A stretch of 64,000 bases of DNA from DATLGB01 sp964242305 (lineage in GTDB: Bacteria; Actinomycetota; Thermoleophilia; Solirubrobacterales; Solirubrobacteraceae), in assembly GCA_964242305.1 (NCBI GenBank), contig CAXTBB010000018.1:1-64000 (forward strand), written 5' to 3'. Shown here piece by piece: positions 7,508-14,741 of the stretch. The position numbers and the translations under genes were made by a program. The notes under the pieces were generated by a model. The model saw only the letters and a list, made by a program, of their open reading frames with translations. It had not been told where the DNA came from and searched no databases. The number at the start of each line of letters is the position of its first letter. The first letter of the stretch is position 1.

Positions 7508-7704
7508 TGGCGGACCATTCGCCCACCCACCCCCTCGGAGGGGGCGAAACTGGGATGGTCCGCCAGATGGTCCGCCACCGCTAAATCAGCCGGGAGAGAC
7601 CTTCTACAGCCAAAGATGGGGATGGTCCGCCACTCCGCCAAGTCTCTGAACTCTGGCGGTCCGGATGATCCGCCAACCGACTGGCGGACCATCTGGCGGA
7701 CCAT
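7508..7704. repeat. cluster of 11-bp motifs ATGGTCCGCCA in both orientations (possible integrase/excisionase arm sites)
   Basis: Exact copies: forward ATGGTCCGCCA at 7555-7565, 7567-7577 and 7622-7632; reverse TGGCGGACCAT at 7508-7518, 7682-7692 and 7694-7704. A one-mismatch forward copy lies at 7665-7675, and a partial (GTCCGCCA) at 7476-7483. Two pairs have 12-bp spacing (7555/7567 and 7682/7694) in opposite orientations. The whole group fills the gap between a secreted-protein gene and the integrase remnant. No such cluster was noticed elsewhere in the window. A protein-binding array is the natural reading; an old coding origin of the repeats cannot be excluded. Confidence 0.6.
7530..7544 (+). 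terminator. GC hairpin within the repeat cluster
   Basis: CCCCCT-CGG-AGGGGG, a perfect 6-bp stem with 3-base loop, about 90 bp after the stop of the 6893-7438 gene. No T-run follows. It could end that transcript or be part of the protein-binding array. Confidence 0.35.
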
Positions 7705-7737
7705 GTCTTTAGAAGTCCAAAGTGTTGTCCTCCGGCA

Positions 7738-8365
7738 GTGACCAGAGGCGGGAAGCGCAAGCGTAAACCGAAGGGGATCGCGCCTGCCAGCGTCGAGTTG
7801 ATCCGTAGCCAACTCAACGGCACCGATGCCGTGACGGTCTCTGCTCTGGCCTATTCAGGCGTCCGTCCTGGGGAGGCGCGCGGTCTCCAGTGGGGCGACA
7901 TTGGGCGCAAGACGCTCTACATCGAAAGCGCCATCGCAGGGGGGAGACCGAGAAGGGGACTAAGACCGACCGCGGACGTCCGGTCCGTCTGATTGAGCCA
8001 CTGGCCGAAGACCTCGCAGCATGGAAGATCGTGTCTGGTAATCCCCGGCGATGACGATTGGGTCGTCCCGCGCAAGGATGGTGAACCCTGGACAGATTCA
8101 GACCGGGACAAATGGCGTAATCGCAAGTTCAACCCGGCCGCCGCCCGCGCCAGCGTCGATTGATCGGCCGTATTCGCTTCGGCCTTCGGCAGCCTCCCTA
8201 TGGCTTCACGAGGGCTACTCGCTGACCCAGGTGGCGGCGTGGCTCGGGCACACCGTGGAAGTCTGCGCGAAGGACTACCAGCAGATTCTCACGGAGCTTG
8301 ATCCCCTGGATCGCAGGCCTGCCGCGAGTACATCTGGGAGGCCCGCGCTCGTGACACGCCCATGA
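7738..8365 (+). pseudogene. tyrosine recombinase (phage-type integrase) catalytic domain, frameshifted
   Basis: The first part (from GTG 7738) carries the box I arginine region: VSALAYSGVRPGEARGLQWGD, then KTLYIESAI. After about 7937 the frame shifts and reads ETEKGTKTDRGRPVRLIEP and LAEDLAAWKIVSG. Another shift near 8042 leads to DDDWVVPRKDGEPWTDSDRD. A third near 8155 leads to the last piece RPYSLRPSAASLWLHEGYSL, VAAWLGHTVEVCAKDYQQIL. In that last piece the usual LRHS is LRPS (the His is lost), while the LGH and the tyrosine-bearing DYQ remain. The N-terminal SAM-like and arm-binding domains are missing. The gene is dead as sequenced and lies next to the internal att copy, as expected for an integrase. 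Confidence 0.8.
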
Positions 8366-8477
8366 CACGCAAGCGCATCGAAGCCAGTCCAACCGCGTCT
8401 AAGCCGAAGGCCTCGAAGCGGCTCCGCAGCCCCAAGAATCCCAGTTCTGTTAGACGCGCTTAGACGCATCGGGATCG

Positions 8478-8516
8478 CTCGTAATGGGGTCAGCGGTTCG
8501 AATCCGCTCGTCGGCT
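8478..8516 (+). repeat. att site copy 2 (internal)
   Basis: Repeats the tRNA-Thr 3' end with a 3-base deletion relative to the tRNA (CTCGTAATG then directly GGGTC). Bases 8487-8516 equal 2621-2650 exactly. It lies about 110 bp after the integrase remnant, the expected place for its attachment site. Confidence 0.8.
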
Positions 8517-8668
8517 CTTAGGAAAGCCGTGATCAGTCGTGAGGCACACCGCGCGTGGCGGTCCAACATCGCAACACGGTGCGGCGGCTCGTAATCACTC
8601 GCACGGATGAGGCCGGTTCCTCCGCTCGGACGACGACACGCCACGCCGCGTGCAGAAGGCTGCCACCC

Positions 8669-9688
8669 ATGCTCTCGCGCTCCCTCCCCGTTGTGCTCGC
8701 GGCCGTCGTCCTGCCGGTCGTGCTCCCCGCAGGCGCGCATGCCGCCGCTCGTCCGATGCCGAAGATCGCCGGCGTGTCGACCCCGCAGGACGCCTACCTC
8801 GTCGGGTCCGGCGCGCCGGCAAAGGTCCGCATCGCGCCGGGGCCGCGCAAGGCAGGCTCGCTCAAGGTCACGCGCGACGGCCGCCTCATCGCGAAGGTGA
8901 AGCTGGGGAAGGGTGCGGGTGCCCTCACCCGCACCGTCCGCGTGCCGCTGCCCCAGATCGGGATCGTGACCATCAAGGCGTGCGTCCGCACCGCCTGCAA
9001 GGCCAAGAAGGTGCGCGTGTACGCACCCAGCGGGCCGGCGGTCCCGGACGCCTCGCCGAAGAGCTACCACCTGGTCCTCGTGGGCGGGAGCGTGGAGGCG
9101 ACCACCGTGGGCACGCGCGCCCCCGACAGCACCACGTATTGCGGTGGCCACGGCTTCACGCTGCACGGGCGCCACACCCGCACCGCCACGCTCGCCGGCG
9201 CGTCGGCGGTCGAGGGTGAGAACGTGCTGACCGTCAACCCGGACGGCACCATCTCCGGCCGGGTGCTGGCCAACGCGCCGGCGCAGGACTCGTGGCCGAC
9301 CCTCCAGGGCTGCATGGCCGACCCGAACGGCGGCGGCGTCGTCGCCTGCGACACCACGCACTCCTACACCGATGGCGGCGAGCAGCTCGGCTTCTCGTTC
9401 GAGTCGACCCCTGGCGATCGGAGCACCGTGACCGTCACCTGGTCGCTGCCGCAGCCCGAGGTCGGCTTCGTCGACATCGGTGACGAGGTCTGCAACGTGT
9501 CCACGCTCGCCCAGTACTTCTCGGAGGCCAAGATCATCACAGTCGTGCCGCGAGACACCTTCTTGACCGATGCGGCGAAGACGCTCAGCATCTCGGGCGC
9601 GGAGACCTTCGACCGGGACTACACGGGTAACCCCGCCCATATCGATGCGAGCTTCAAGCAGACCGTCCAGTTCAAGCGCGTGCCCTGA
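8669..9688 (+). CDS. secreted hypothetical protein
   Basis: 339 residues from ATG 8669, with AGAAGG about 10 bases upstream. The signal peptide has the core LPVVLAAVVLPVVLPAG and AHA cleavage near residue 26. The mature N-terminus looks like a small beta domain (KVRIAPGPRKAGSLKVTRDG; TRTVRVPLPQIGIVTIKACV). The larger C-terminal part has paired Cys (TYCGGHGF, LQGCMAD, VACDTTHSYTDGG, EVCNVS) and ends TVQFKRVP. An extracellular beta-rich protein is likely; no family is recognised. It is the only convincing gene between att copies 2 and 3. GC content is closer to the chromosome than to the element core. In-frame sequence upstream of the ATG is not signal-like. Confidence 0.75.
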   Translation: MLSRSLPVVLAAVVLPVVLPAGAHAAARPMPKIAGVSTPQDAYLVGSGAPAKVRIAPGPRKAGSLKVTRDGRLIAKVKLGKGAGALTRTVRVPLPQIGIVTIKACVRTACKAKKVRVYAPSGPAVPDASPKSYHLVLVGGSVEATTVGTRAPDSTTYCGGHGFTLHGRHTRTATLAGASAVEGENVLTVNPDGTISGRVLANAPAQDSWPTLQGCMADPNGGGVVACDTTHSYTDGGEQLGFSFESTPGDRSTVTVTWSLPQPEVGFVDIGDEVCNVSTLAQYFSEAKIITVVPRDTFLTDAAKTLSISGAETFDRDYTGNPAHIDASFKQTVQFKRVP

Positions 9689-9866
9689 GGCTGACCGGGT
9701 CAGCTCGCTGGGCGCGGCCTTGAGCCCGATGCGTCCCGCCGCCGGGAATCCTGCGATGGTCCGGAGGCCTGAGCTTCGCTCGGTGCGCCGGAAGCCACGG
9801 ATCGCGACCATCGCTGCGTTCACGGTGAAGGGGTCAGCGGTTCGAATCCGCTCGTCGGCTTGAGTC
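9689..9866. other. non-coding stretch containing att copy 3
   Basis: No gene seen; holds the third tRNA-end repeat. Apparent minus-strand frames over the repeat translate as ADERIRTADPF, the well-known artefact of reading a tRNA T-arm backwards. Confidence 0.6.
9826..9862 (+). repeat. att site copy 3 (outer right end)
   Basis: Identical over 37 bp to 2616-2652, including two bases past the tRNA. It is the closest match to the tRNA copy and is probably the outer right boundary. Confidence 0.8.
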
Positions 9867-10181
9867 GTGGGCAAGGCTCCGCATCGTGCCGAAGCTGCGA
9901 CAAGCCTGCCTCAATTCACACGCGGCCTGCGGAGGCTCCTTCCCTTTGCGGAGTTGGAGGCGGCTCGGGAGGCTGTCGCACTGCTGTGGGAGCGCGATCC
10001 CGGATCGCTCGAACCGATCCTTGGTGACCACGTCGCCATCGCCATAGTTCCGGATACGGCGGTCGCGCCGTGTCCCGCGATCTGCGATCGTGGCTGGGTG
10101 TCGTACCGGTTCGCGGGGGACCTGCCGGAGGAGCCGCCAGTCCGGCACAGCCACAGGAGCTACGACTCGCAATTCAGATGA
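9867..10181 (+). CDS. doubtful hypothetical protein
   Basis: 104 codons from GTG 9867. The middle reads plausibly (FAELEAAREAVALLWERDPG; VSYRFAGDLPEEPPV) with moderately GC-rich third positions, but the ends are low-quality and no ribosome binding site is obvious. It begins five bases after the att repeat. It may be the truncated end of a chromosomal gene disrupted by integration. No family recognised. From 10182 to 10407 nothing further is seen. Confidence 0.3.
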   Translation: MGKAPHRAEAATSLPQFTRGLRRLLPFAELEAAREAVALLWERDPGSLEPILGDHVAIAIVPDTAVAPCPAICDRGWVSYRFAGDLPEEPPVRHSHRSYDSQFR

Positions 10182-10407
10182 GCGTGCTCCGGGCGCGGGC
10201 TTAAACAAAGGCGATCCACGACGCCCCGCGGGACATCCTGCTCAGCACCGAAGCGAAGAGGTCCTGCTGTCTGGGCCACGGCCGCTGCCGAGCGGCGTCA
10301 ATGGATTCATTGTCCGAGTCCACAGACTCCCCGACGCGCTCGGGACACGCGCAGCGGCGCATCCTTAGGTTGGGCGAGGTGAGCCCCCTGAACCGACCGC
10401 TGCCGCG

Positions 10408-11181
10408 ATGATCCGCGAGGAGGTTCGCGACGGCGCGATCCTGTGGCTGACGCTCGACGCTCCGGAGGCGATGAACGCGTTCGACCCCGAGTCGATGGCT
10501 GCGCTCGCGACGGCCTGGACGCGGCTGCGCGACGACGCCGCGCTCAAGGTCGCGGTGGTCACCGGCGCGGGCGAGCGCGCGTTCTCGGTGGGGTCGAACC
10601 TGAAGACGTTCATCCCGCGCCTGCAGTCCGGCGAGATGAACCCGCGCGACAATCAGGAGGCCTACATGAAGGGGTCGCTGGGCCCGGTGTTCAAGCCGGT
10701 CGTCGCGGCGGTCAACGGCGACTGCCTCGGCGGTGGCATGGAGCTGCTGACCTGCACCGACGTGCGCCTGAGCGTGCCGACCGCGCGGTTCGGCCAGCCC
10801 GAATGTCGCTGGGGCGTCTATCCGGGCGGCGGCGGGACGACCCGGCTGCCGCGGCAGATCGGCTACGCCAACGCGATGGACATCCTGCTCACCGGCCGCC
10901 TGCTCGACGCGGAGGAGGCGCGATCGATGGGCCTCGTCAACCGCATCGTCGAGCGCGACCAGCTCGAAGGCGAGGCGATGACGGTCGCGCGCACCATCGC
11001 CGGCAACGGCGCGCTCGCGGTGCAGCGCATCAAGGAGGCGGTCTGGCGCCAGGCCGACATGCCGCTCGACGAGGCCTACGAGCTCGAGTCCCGGTTGGGG
11101 GAGGACGTCTTCCGCTCCGACGAGGCGCGCGAAGGGCTGGCCGCCTTCGCCGAGCGGCGCGAACCGCGCTTCCGGCTGTGA
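10408..11181 (+). CDS. enoyl-CoA hydratase/isomerase (crotonase) family protein
   Basis: 257 residues, standard crotonase length. Oxyanion-hole and active-site segments are visible: GERAFSVGSNLK (about 50-62), AAVNGDCLGGGMELLTCTD (about 96-114), and FGQPECRWGVYPGGGGTTRL with the catalytic-type glutamate in QPE. Members hydrate 2-enoyl-CoA or do related CoA-ester chemistry in the cytoplasm. The first oxyanion motif is SVGSNLK instead of the commoner xAGADL, so a specialised substrate is possible. The next gene (MaoC hydratase) starts inside this stop codon, so the two are coupled. Confidence 0.88.
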   Translation: MIREEVRDGAILWLTLDAPEAMNAFDPESMAALATAWTRLRDDAALKVAVVTGAGERAFSVGSNLKTFIPRLQSGEMNPRDNQEAYMKGSLGPVFKPVVAAVNGDCLGGGMELLTCTDVRLSVPTARFGQPECRWGVYPGGGGTTRLPRQIGYANAMDILLTGRLLDAEEARSMGLVNRIVERDQLEGEAMTVARTIAGNGALAVQRIKEAVWRQADMPLDEAYELESRLGEDVFRSDEAREGLAAFAERREPRFRL

Positions 11182-12026
11182 GCCTCGATCCCGCGATCGA
11201 GGGCTACGAGTACGCGCCGATCCGCAAGCGCTACGACGAGCGCGACTGCATCCTGTATGCCCTCGGCGTCGGCGCCACCGAGCTCCCGTTCGTCTACGAG
11301 CGCGGGCTGCGGGCGCTGCCCACCTTCCCCGTCGTGCCGCCCTTCGCGGCGCTCATGCTGATGGAAGACGAGCTCGGGGTCGACCTCGCGACGGTCCTGC
11401 ACGGCGAGCAGCGCCTGCGGCTGCACCGTCCCGTCCCGGTCCATGGCGAGCTCGACATCCGCGCGCACGTCTCGAAGCTGTGGGACAAGGGGTCCGGCGC
11501 GATCATCGACACCACGGCGGAGGTCCGCGTCGACGGCGAGGCGGTCGCGACCGCCGTGTACTCGAGCTTCGTGCGCGGCGGAGGCGGGTTCGGTGGCGAC
11601 CGCGGCGCGGGGCTGGCGGCCGCCGGCCCTGAGGGTCCGCCCGAGGCGGTCGTCACGGAAGAGACCCACGCGAGCCAGGCGCTGCTCTACCGCCTGTCCG
11701 GGGACGCCAACCCGCTGCACGCCGACCCGGAGTTCGCGCGGCGGGCCGGGTTCGAGCGTCCGATCCTGCACGGCCTCTGCACCTACGGCTACGCCGCGCG
11801 GATGGCGCTGCCCGTGGTGGCCGACGGCGATCCGGACGCCGTGACCGGAGTCGACGCCCGCTTCACCGGGGTCGTCTATCCGGGCGAGACGCTGGCGCTG
11901 GAGCTGTGGCGCACGCGTCCCGGCGCCGCGTACGGCCGTGTGTCGGTACCGGCGCGCAACGCGGTCGTGATCGACCCGTTGGAAATCTCGACAAGGACCC
12001 CGAAACCCCTGCCAACGCGAACCTAG
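11178..12026 (+). CDS. MaoC-type 2-enoyl-CoA hydratase 2 (double hot-dog)
   Basis: 282 residues from GTG 11178, overlapping the previous stop by four bases. N-terminal hot-dog: VGATELPFVYERGLRALPTF, then LHGEQRLRLHRPVPVHGEL. The C-terminal hot-dog carries the R-specific hydratase motif LSGDANPLHADPEFARRAGF followed by PILHGLCTYGYAAR, with catalytic Asp and His. The layout matches eukaryotic MFE-2 hydratase 2 and its actinobacterial homologues, which hydrate trans-2-enoyl-CoA to (3R)-hydroxyacyl-CoA, also in sterol side-chain degradation. Together with the preceding crotonase and the racemase-like gene at 15982 this suggests oxidation of branched or ring-derived acyl-CoA (inference). Confidence 0.9.
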   Translation: MSLDPAIEGYEYAPIRKRYDERDCILYALGVGATELPFVYERGLRALPTFPVVPPFAALMLMEDELGVDLATVLHGEQRLRLHRPVPVHGELDIRAHVSKLWDKGSGAIIDTTAEVRVDGEAVATAVYSSFVRGGGGFGGDRGAGLAAAGPEGPPEAVVTEETHASQALLYRLSGDANPLHADPEFARRAGFERPILHGLCTYGYAARMALPVVADGDPDAVTGVDARFTGVVYPGETLALELWRTRPGAAYGRVSVPARNAVVIDPLEISTRTPKPLPTRT

Positions 12027-12102
12027 CCCGCTGTTTACGTTCGACTCGTCACGTCTCAGAACCGCTCTTGGTTCCGGGGAAATTGAAGAGGAGAGGAACG
12101 TT

Positions 12103-13260
12103 ATGGGTCTTAGGAACCGGGGCTCGGTGGCATTGGCCTCCGTAGCCCTTGCTGCCTTCGTGGTGGCGGGATGCGGCAGCGACGACAAGTCGTCGACGAC
12201 CTCGTCCTCATCCTCGTCGAGCAGCTCGAGCAGCTCCTCGGCGTCGGGCAAGGACGCGGCGGTCAAGGCTGCAGCCCAGTTCGAGAAGACCACGGGCATC
12301 GACTGGCCCAAGCCGACCGAGCCGTTCGATCCGGGCACCGGCAAGGTCGCCGTCATCTCCTGCGGGAACGCCGGCATCAACTGCCTCCAGGGCGCCAAGG
12401 ACGTGCAGGCCGCGGCCAAGGCCATGGGCTGGACGCCATCCTCCATCTTCGACGGCGAGTTCACGCCGGCCAAGCAGGCCGGCTTCGTGCAGCAGGCCAT
12501 CCAGCAGAAGTACGACGCCATCGTGATGGTCTCGATGGACGCCAACTCGATCAAGGCAGCGGTCGACGCCGCCGCCGCGGCCAAGATCCCGATCGCGTGC
12601 GTGATGTGCGTGAACCCGGACTTCGCGGGCAAGGTCGTCGACGTCAGCAGCGGCGGCGTGGCGGAGGGCAAGGCGGCCGGCACGTGGGTCGCGTCCCAGG
12701 CCAAGCCGGGCGACACGATCGTCGCTTACGACGACAAGTCCTTCCCGATCGTCGCCACCCGGCGCAAGAACGCGATCGCAGCGATCAACCAGTACTGCCC
12801 GAAGTGCAAGGTCGAGAAGGCCGACTTCCCGACGACGGATCTGTCGAAGCCCGGAGCGCCGACGTTCACCGCCATGCTCTCGGCTCACCCGGCGGGCAGC
12901 CTCGCGTTCGTGATGGCTCCGTACGACCCGGCCGCGATCCCGTTCGCGAAGGCAGCCGCCCAGCAAGGTCGCTCGGACTTCAAGATGACCGGCTACGACG
13001 CGTCGCCTGACTACCTCACGCTGATGAAGGCCGGAACCGGCGGAGCGGCGGCCACGACGGCATCGCCGTTCCCGTACGCCTCCTGGGGCGCGATGGACCA
13101 GGTCGCGCGCATCAAGGCCGGCAAGGATCCCTGGACGTCGAACCTCCTGCCGAGCGCGCTGGTCACCAAGGACAACGCCGATGCGTTCGGGAAGCTCGGG
13201 TTCCTCACGCCCGACTTCGACTTCAGGGCCATGTTCGAAAAGCTCTGGGGCAAGTCCTAG
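12103..13260 (+). CDS. ABC transporter substrate-binding lipoprotein (sugar-type, Peripla_BP_4)
   Basis: 385 residues; ribosome binding site AGGAGAGG precedes the ATG. The lipoprotein signal has lipobox VVAGC with Cys24, followed by a serine-rich linker (about 30-48). The mature protein reads like a ribose/xylose-type binding protein: KVAVISCGNAGINCLQGAKD, AIQQKYDAIVMVSMDANSI, AAAAAKIPIACVMCVNP, FKMTGYDASPDYLTLMKAG. It is anchored outside the membrane and would deliver ligand to the permease at 14741. Neighbouring CoA-ester enzymes hint that the ligand may not be a sugar. A strong hairpin follows the stop. Confidence 0.9.
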   Translation: MGLRNRGSVALASVALAAFVVAGCGSDDKSSTTSSSSSSSSSSSSSASGKDAAVKAAAQFEKTTGIDWPKPTEPFDPGTGKVAVISCGNAGINCLQGAKDVQAAAKAMGWTPSSIFDGEFTPAKQAGFVQQAIQQKYDAIVMVSMDANSIKAAVDAAAAAKIPIACVMCVNPDFAGKVVDVSSGGVAEGKAAGTWVASQAKPGDTIVAYDDKSFPIVATRRKNAIAAINQYCPKCKVEKADFPTTDLSKPGAPTFTAMLSAHPAGSLAFVMAPYDPAAIPFAKAAAQQGRSDFKMTGYDASPDYLTLMKAGTGGAAATTASPFPYASWGAMDQVARIKAGKDPWTSNLLPSALVTKDNADAFGKLGFLTPDFDFRAMFEKLWGKS

Positions 13261-13271
13261 GGAACTCAGGT

Positions 13272-13299
13272 GGGCGGCCGGGACACCCCCCGGCCGCCC
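13272..13299 (+). promoter_or_regulatory. strong hairpin between binding-protein and ATPase genes (attenuator or mRNA stabiliser)
   Basis: GGGCGGCCGGG-ACACCC-CCCGGCCGCCC, an 11-bp perfect stem in the 50-bp gap. No T-run follows. In binding-protein operons such a hairpin commonly keeps the first message more abundant than the rest; that role is inferred here. Confidence 0.6.
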
Positions 13300-13310
13300 T
13301 TCCACTCGTC

Positions 13311-14741
13311 ATGCACGACATCGTCATCACAGGCCTGCGCAAGTCGTTCGGCCGCAACGAGGTGCTCCACGGGATCGACCTGACCATCCCGGCCGGCGAG
13401 TTCGTCGGGCTGATGGGCCCGAACGGCGCGGGCAAGTCGACGCTGATCAAGATCCTCGGCGGCGTCTACTCGCGCTCCGCGGGTCAGATCACCTACGGCG
13501 GCAAGCCGGTGGAGAACCTCGGTGACCTGCAAGAGGTCGGCTTCATCCACCAGGACCTCGGCCTCGTCGACGACCTGACGATCGCCGACAACCTTCGTCT
13601 CGGCGAAGCGCCGCTGAGGCGGTTCGGAGTGCTGCTGGACCGTCGCCGCGAGCGTGACGCCGCACGCATCGCGCTCACGCGCGTGGAGCTGGACCGGGAT
13701 CCGTCCACGCTGGTGGCCGACCTCTCCCCGGCCGAGAAGGCGCTGGTCGCGATCGCGCGCCTCCTCGATCGCGGCGCCCGTGTCCTCTTCATCGACGAGG
13801 CGACGTCGACGCTCCCGCCGGCCGAGGCGAAGCGCCTCATCGACGCGCTCGCGCACACCGTCTCCGACGGCGCGACGGTGATCATGGTCACCCACAAGCT
13901 CACCGAGGTCCTCGACGTCGCCCAGCGCCTGGTGGTGATCCTCGACGGGAGTCTCGCCGCCGACGAGCCGGCCTCGGATCTGCAGCGCGACGAGCTGGTC
14001 AAGATGCTCATCGCCCACGAGTCGCAGGCGCTCGAGGTCAACCGCGAGCACCGCGCGCCCGGCGACGAGCTGCTGTGGATCGAGGACGCGGTCGCAGGCC
14101 GCGCCGGCCCGATCAACCTGACCCTGCGCGCCGGCGAGGTCGTCGGCCTCACCGGGCTGCCCGGCTCCGGCCTGCACGACGTCGCCTTCCTCGCCCACGG
14201 AAGCACGCGCCCGCGCTCGGGCCGCGTTCGCCTCGCCGACGGCGTCCGGACCGCGCTCGTGCCCCCGCACCGCGAGAGCCAGGGCGGGTTCCTGGAGATG
14301 TCGGTGCAGTCGAACCTGACGGTGAGCGCGCTCAACGACTGGCGCAACGTGGTCCACTTCCTGCGCAGCAGGGCGGAGCGCCGTGACTGCGACGAGATGA
14401 TCGGCAAGCTCTCGGTGCATCCCGCCGACGCCGACGCCGCGTTCGGCACGCTCTCGGGGGGCAACAAGCAGAAGGTCGTCTTCGGGCGCGTGCTCTTCCG
14501 CAAGCCGCAGGTGTACGTGCTGTGCGAGCCGACGCGCGGCGTGGACATCGGCACGCGGCGGGAGATCTACCGCCTCATCCACCAGCTCTGCGACGAAGGG
14601 GCCGCCGTGCTGGTGGTCACCTCGGATTCGGAGGACCTCTTCGCGGTCTGTGACCGCATCGCCGTCGTCGACGAGGGCGGGCTCGGAGATCTCATCGCGG
14701 TCGGCGACACCGACGCGCACCAAATGGAGGCGTTCATCTGA
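13311..14741 (+). CDS. sugar-type ABC transporter ATP-binding protein (two fused ATPase domains)
   Basis: 476 residues, RbsA/XylG-like. Domain 1: Walker A GPNGAGKST (about 39-47), Q-loop GFIHQDLGLVDDLT, signature LSPAEKALVAIARLL, Walker B VLFIDEAT and switch His MVTHKL. Domain 2 from about 250: degenerate P-loop GLTGLPGSGLHD without the lysine, signature LSGGNKQKVVFGRVL, VYVLCEPTRGVDIGTR. The degenerate second site is usual for this family. It energises import with the permease that follows, whose ATG overlaps this stop by one base (TGATG). Located at the inner membrane face. Confidence 0.92.
   Translation: MHDIVITGLRKSFGRNEVLHGIDLTIPAGEFVGLMGPNGAGKSTLIKILGGVYSRSAGQITYGGKPVENLGDLQEVGFIHQDLGLVDDLTIADNLRLGEAPLRRFGVLLDRRRERDAARIALTRVELDRDPSTLVADLSPAEKALVAIARLLDRGARVLFIDEATSTLPPAEAKRLIDALAHTVSDGATVIMVTHKLTEVLDVAQRLVVILDGSLAADEPASDLQRDELVKMLIAHESQALEVNREHRAPGDELLWIEDAVAGRAGPINLTLRAGEVVGLTGLPGSGLHDVAFLAHGSTRPRSGRVRLADGVRTALVPPHRESQGGFLEMSVQSNLTVSALNDWRNVVHFLRSRAERRDCDEMIGKLSVHPADADAAFGTLSGGNKQKVVFGRVLFRKPQVYVLCEPTRGVDIGTRREIYRLIHQLCDEGAAVLVVTSDSEDLFAVCDRIAVVDEGGLGDLIAVGDTDAHQMEAFI

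Larger units (their letters stand above)
2616..9862. mobile_element. degraded tRNA-Thr-integrated element (nested or tandem, three att copies)
   Basis: The segment is bounded by tRNA-Thr 3'-end repeats: 2616-2652 (in the tRNA) and 9826-9862 are identical over 37 bp, and an internal copy lies at 8478-8516. Coding inside 2651-8477 is unlike the flanks: lower GC, several frameshifts, and genes absent from the surrounding metabolic context. A serine recombinase remnant (3944-4621) and a frameshifted tyrosine integrase (7738-8365) are present; the latter ends about 110 bp before the internal copy, the usual place for an integrase. No replication, packaging or conjugation gene is visible, so it is a small defective element. 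Whether 8517-9825 is a second element or flanking DNA between two sites is unresolved. Confidence 0.75.

Noticed and set aside
8517..9825. Calling this segment an independent mobile element
   Set aside because: It has att copies on both sides but no recombinase; one secreted-protein gene is not enough evidence.
8450..9874. Long minus-strand frame containing ADERIRTADPF (also in 2554-3000 and 9834-10208)
   Set aside because: The ADERIRTADPF peptide is the reverse translation of the tRNA T-arm repeat; the frames run antisense to a real secreted-protein gene and have no coding character.
13272..13299. Intrinsic terminator reading of the hairpin after the binding-protein gene
   Set aside because: No T-run follows and the importer genes continue immediately, so a full terminator is unlikely; listed as regulatory hairpin instead.
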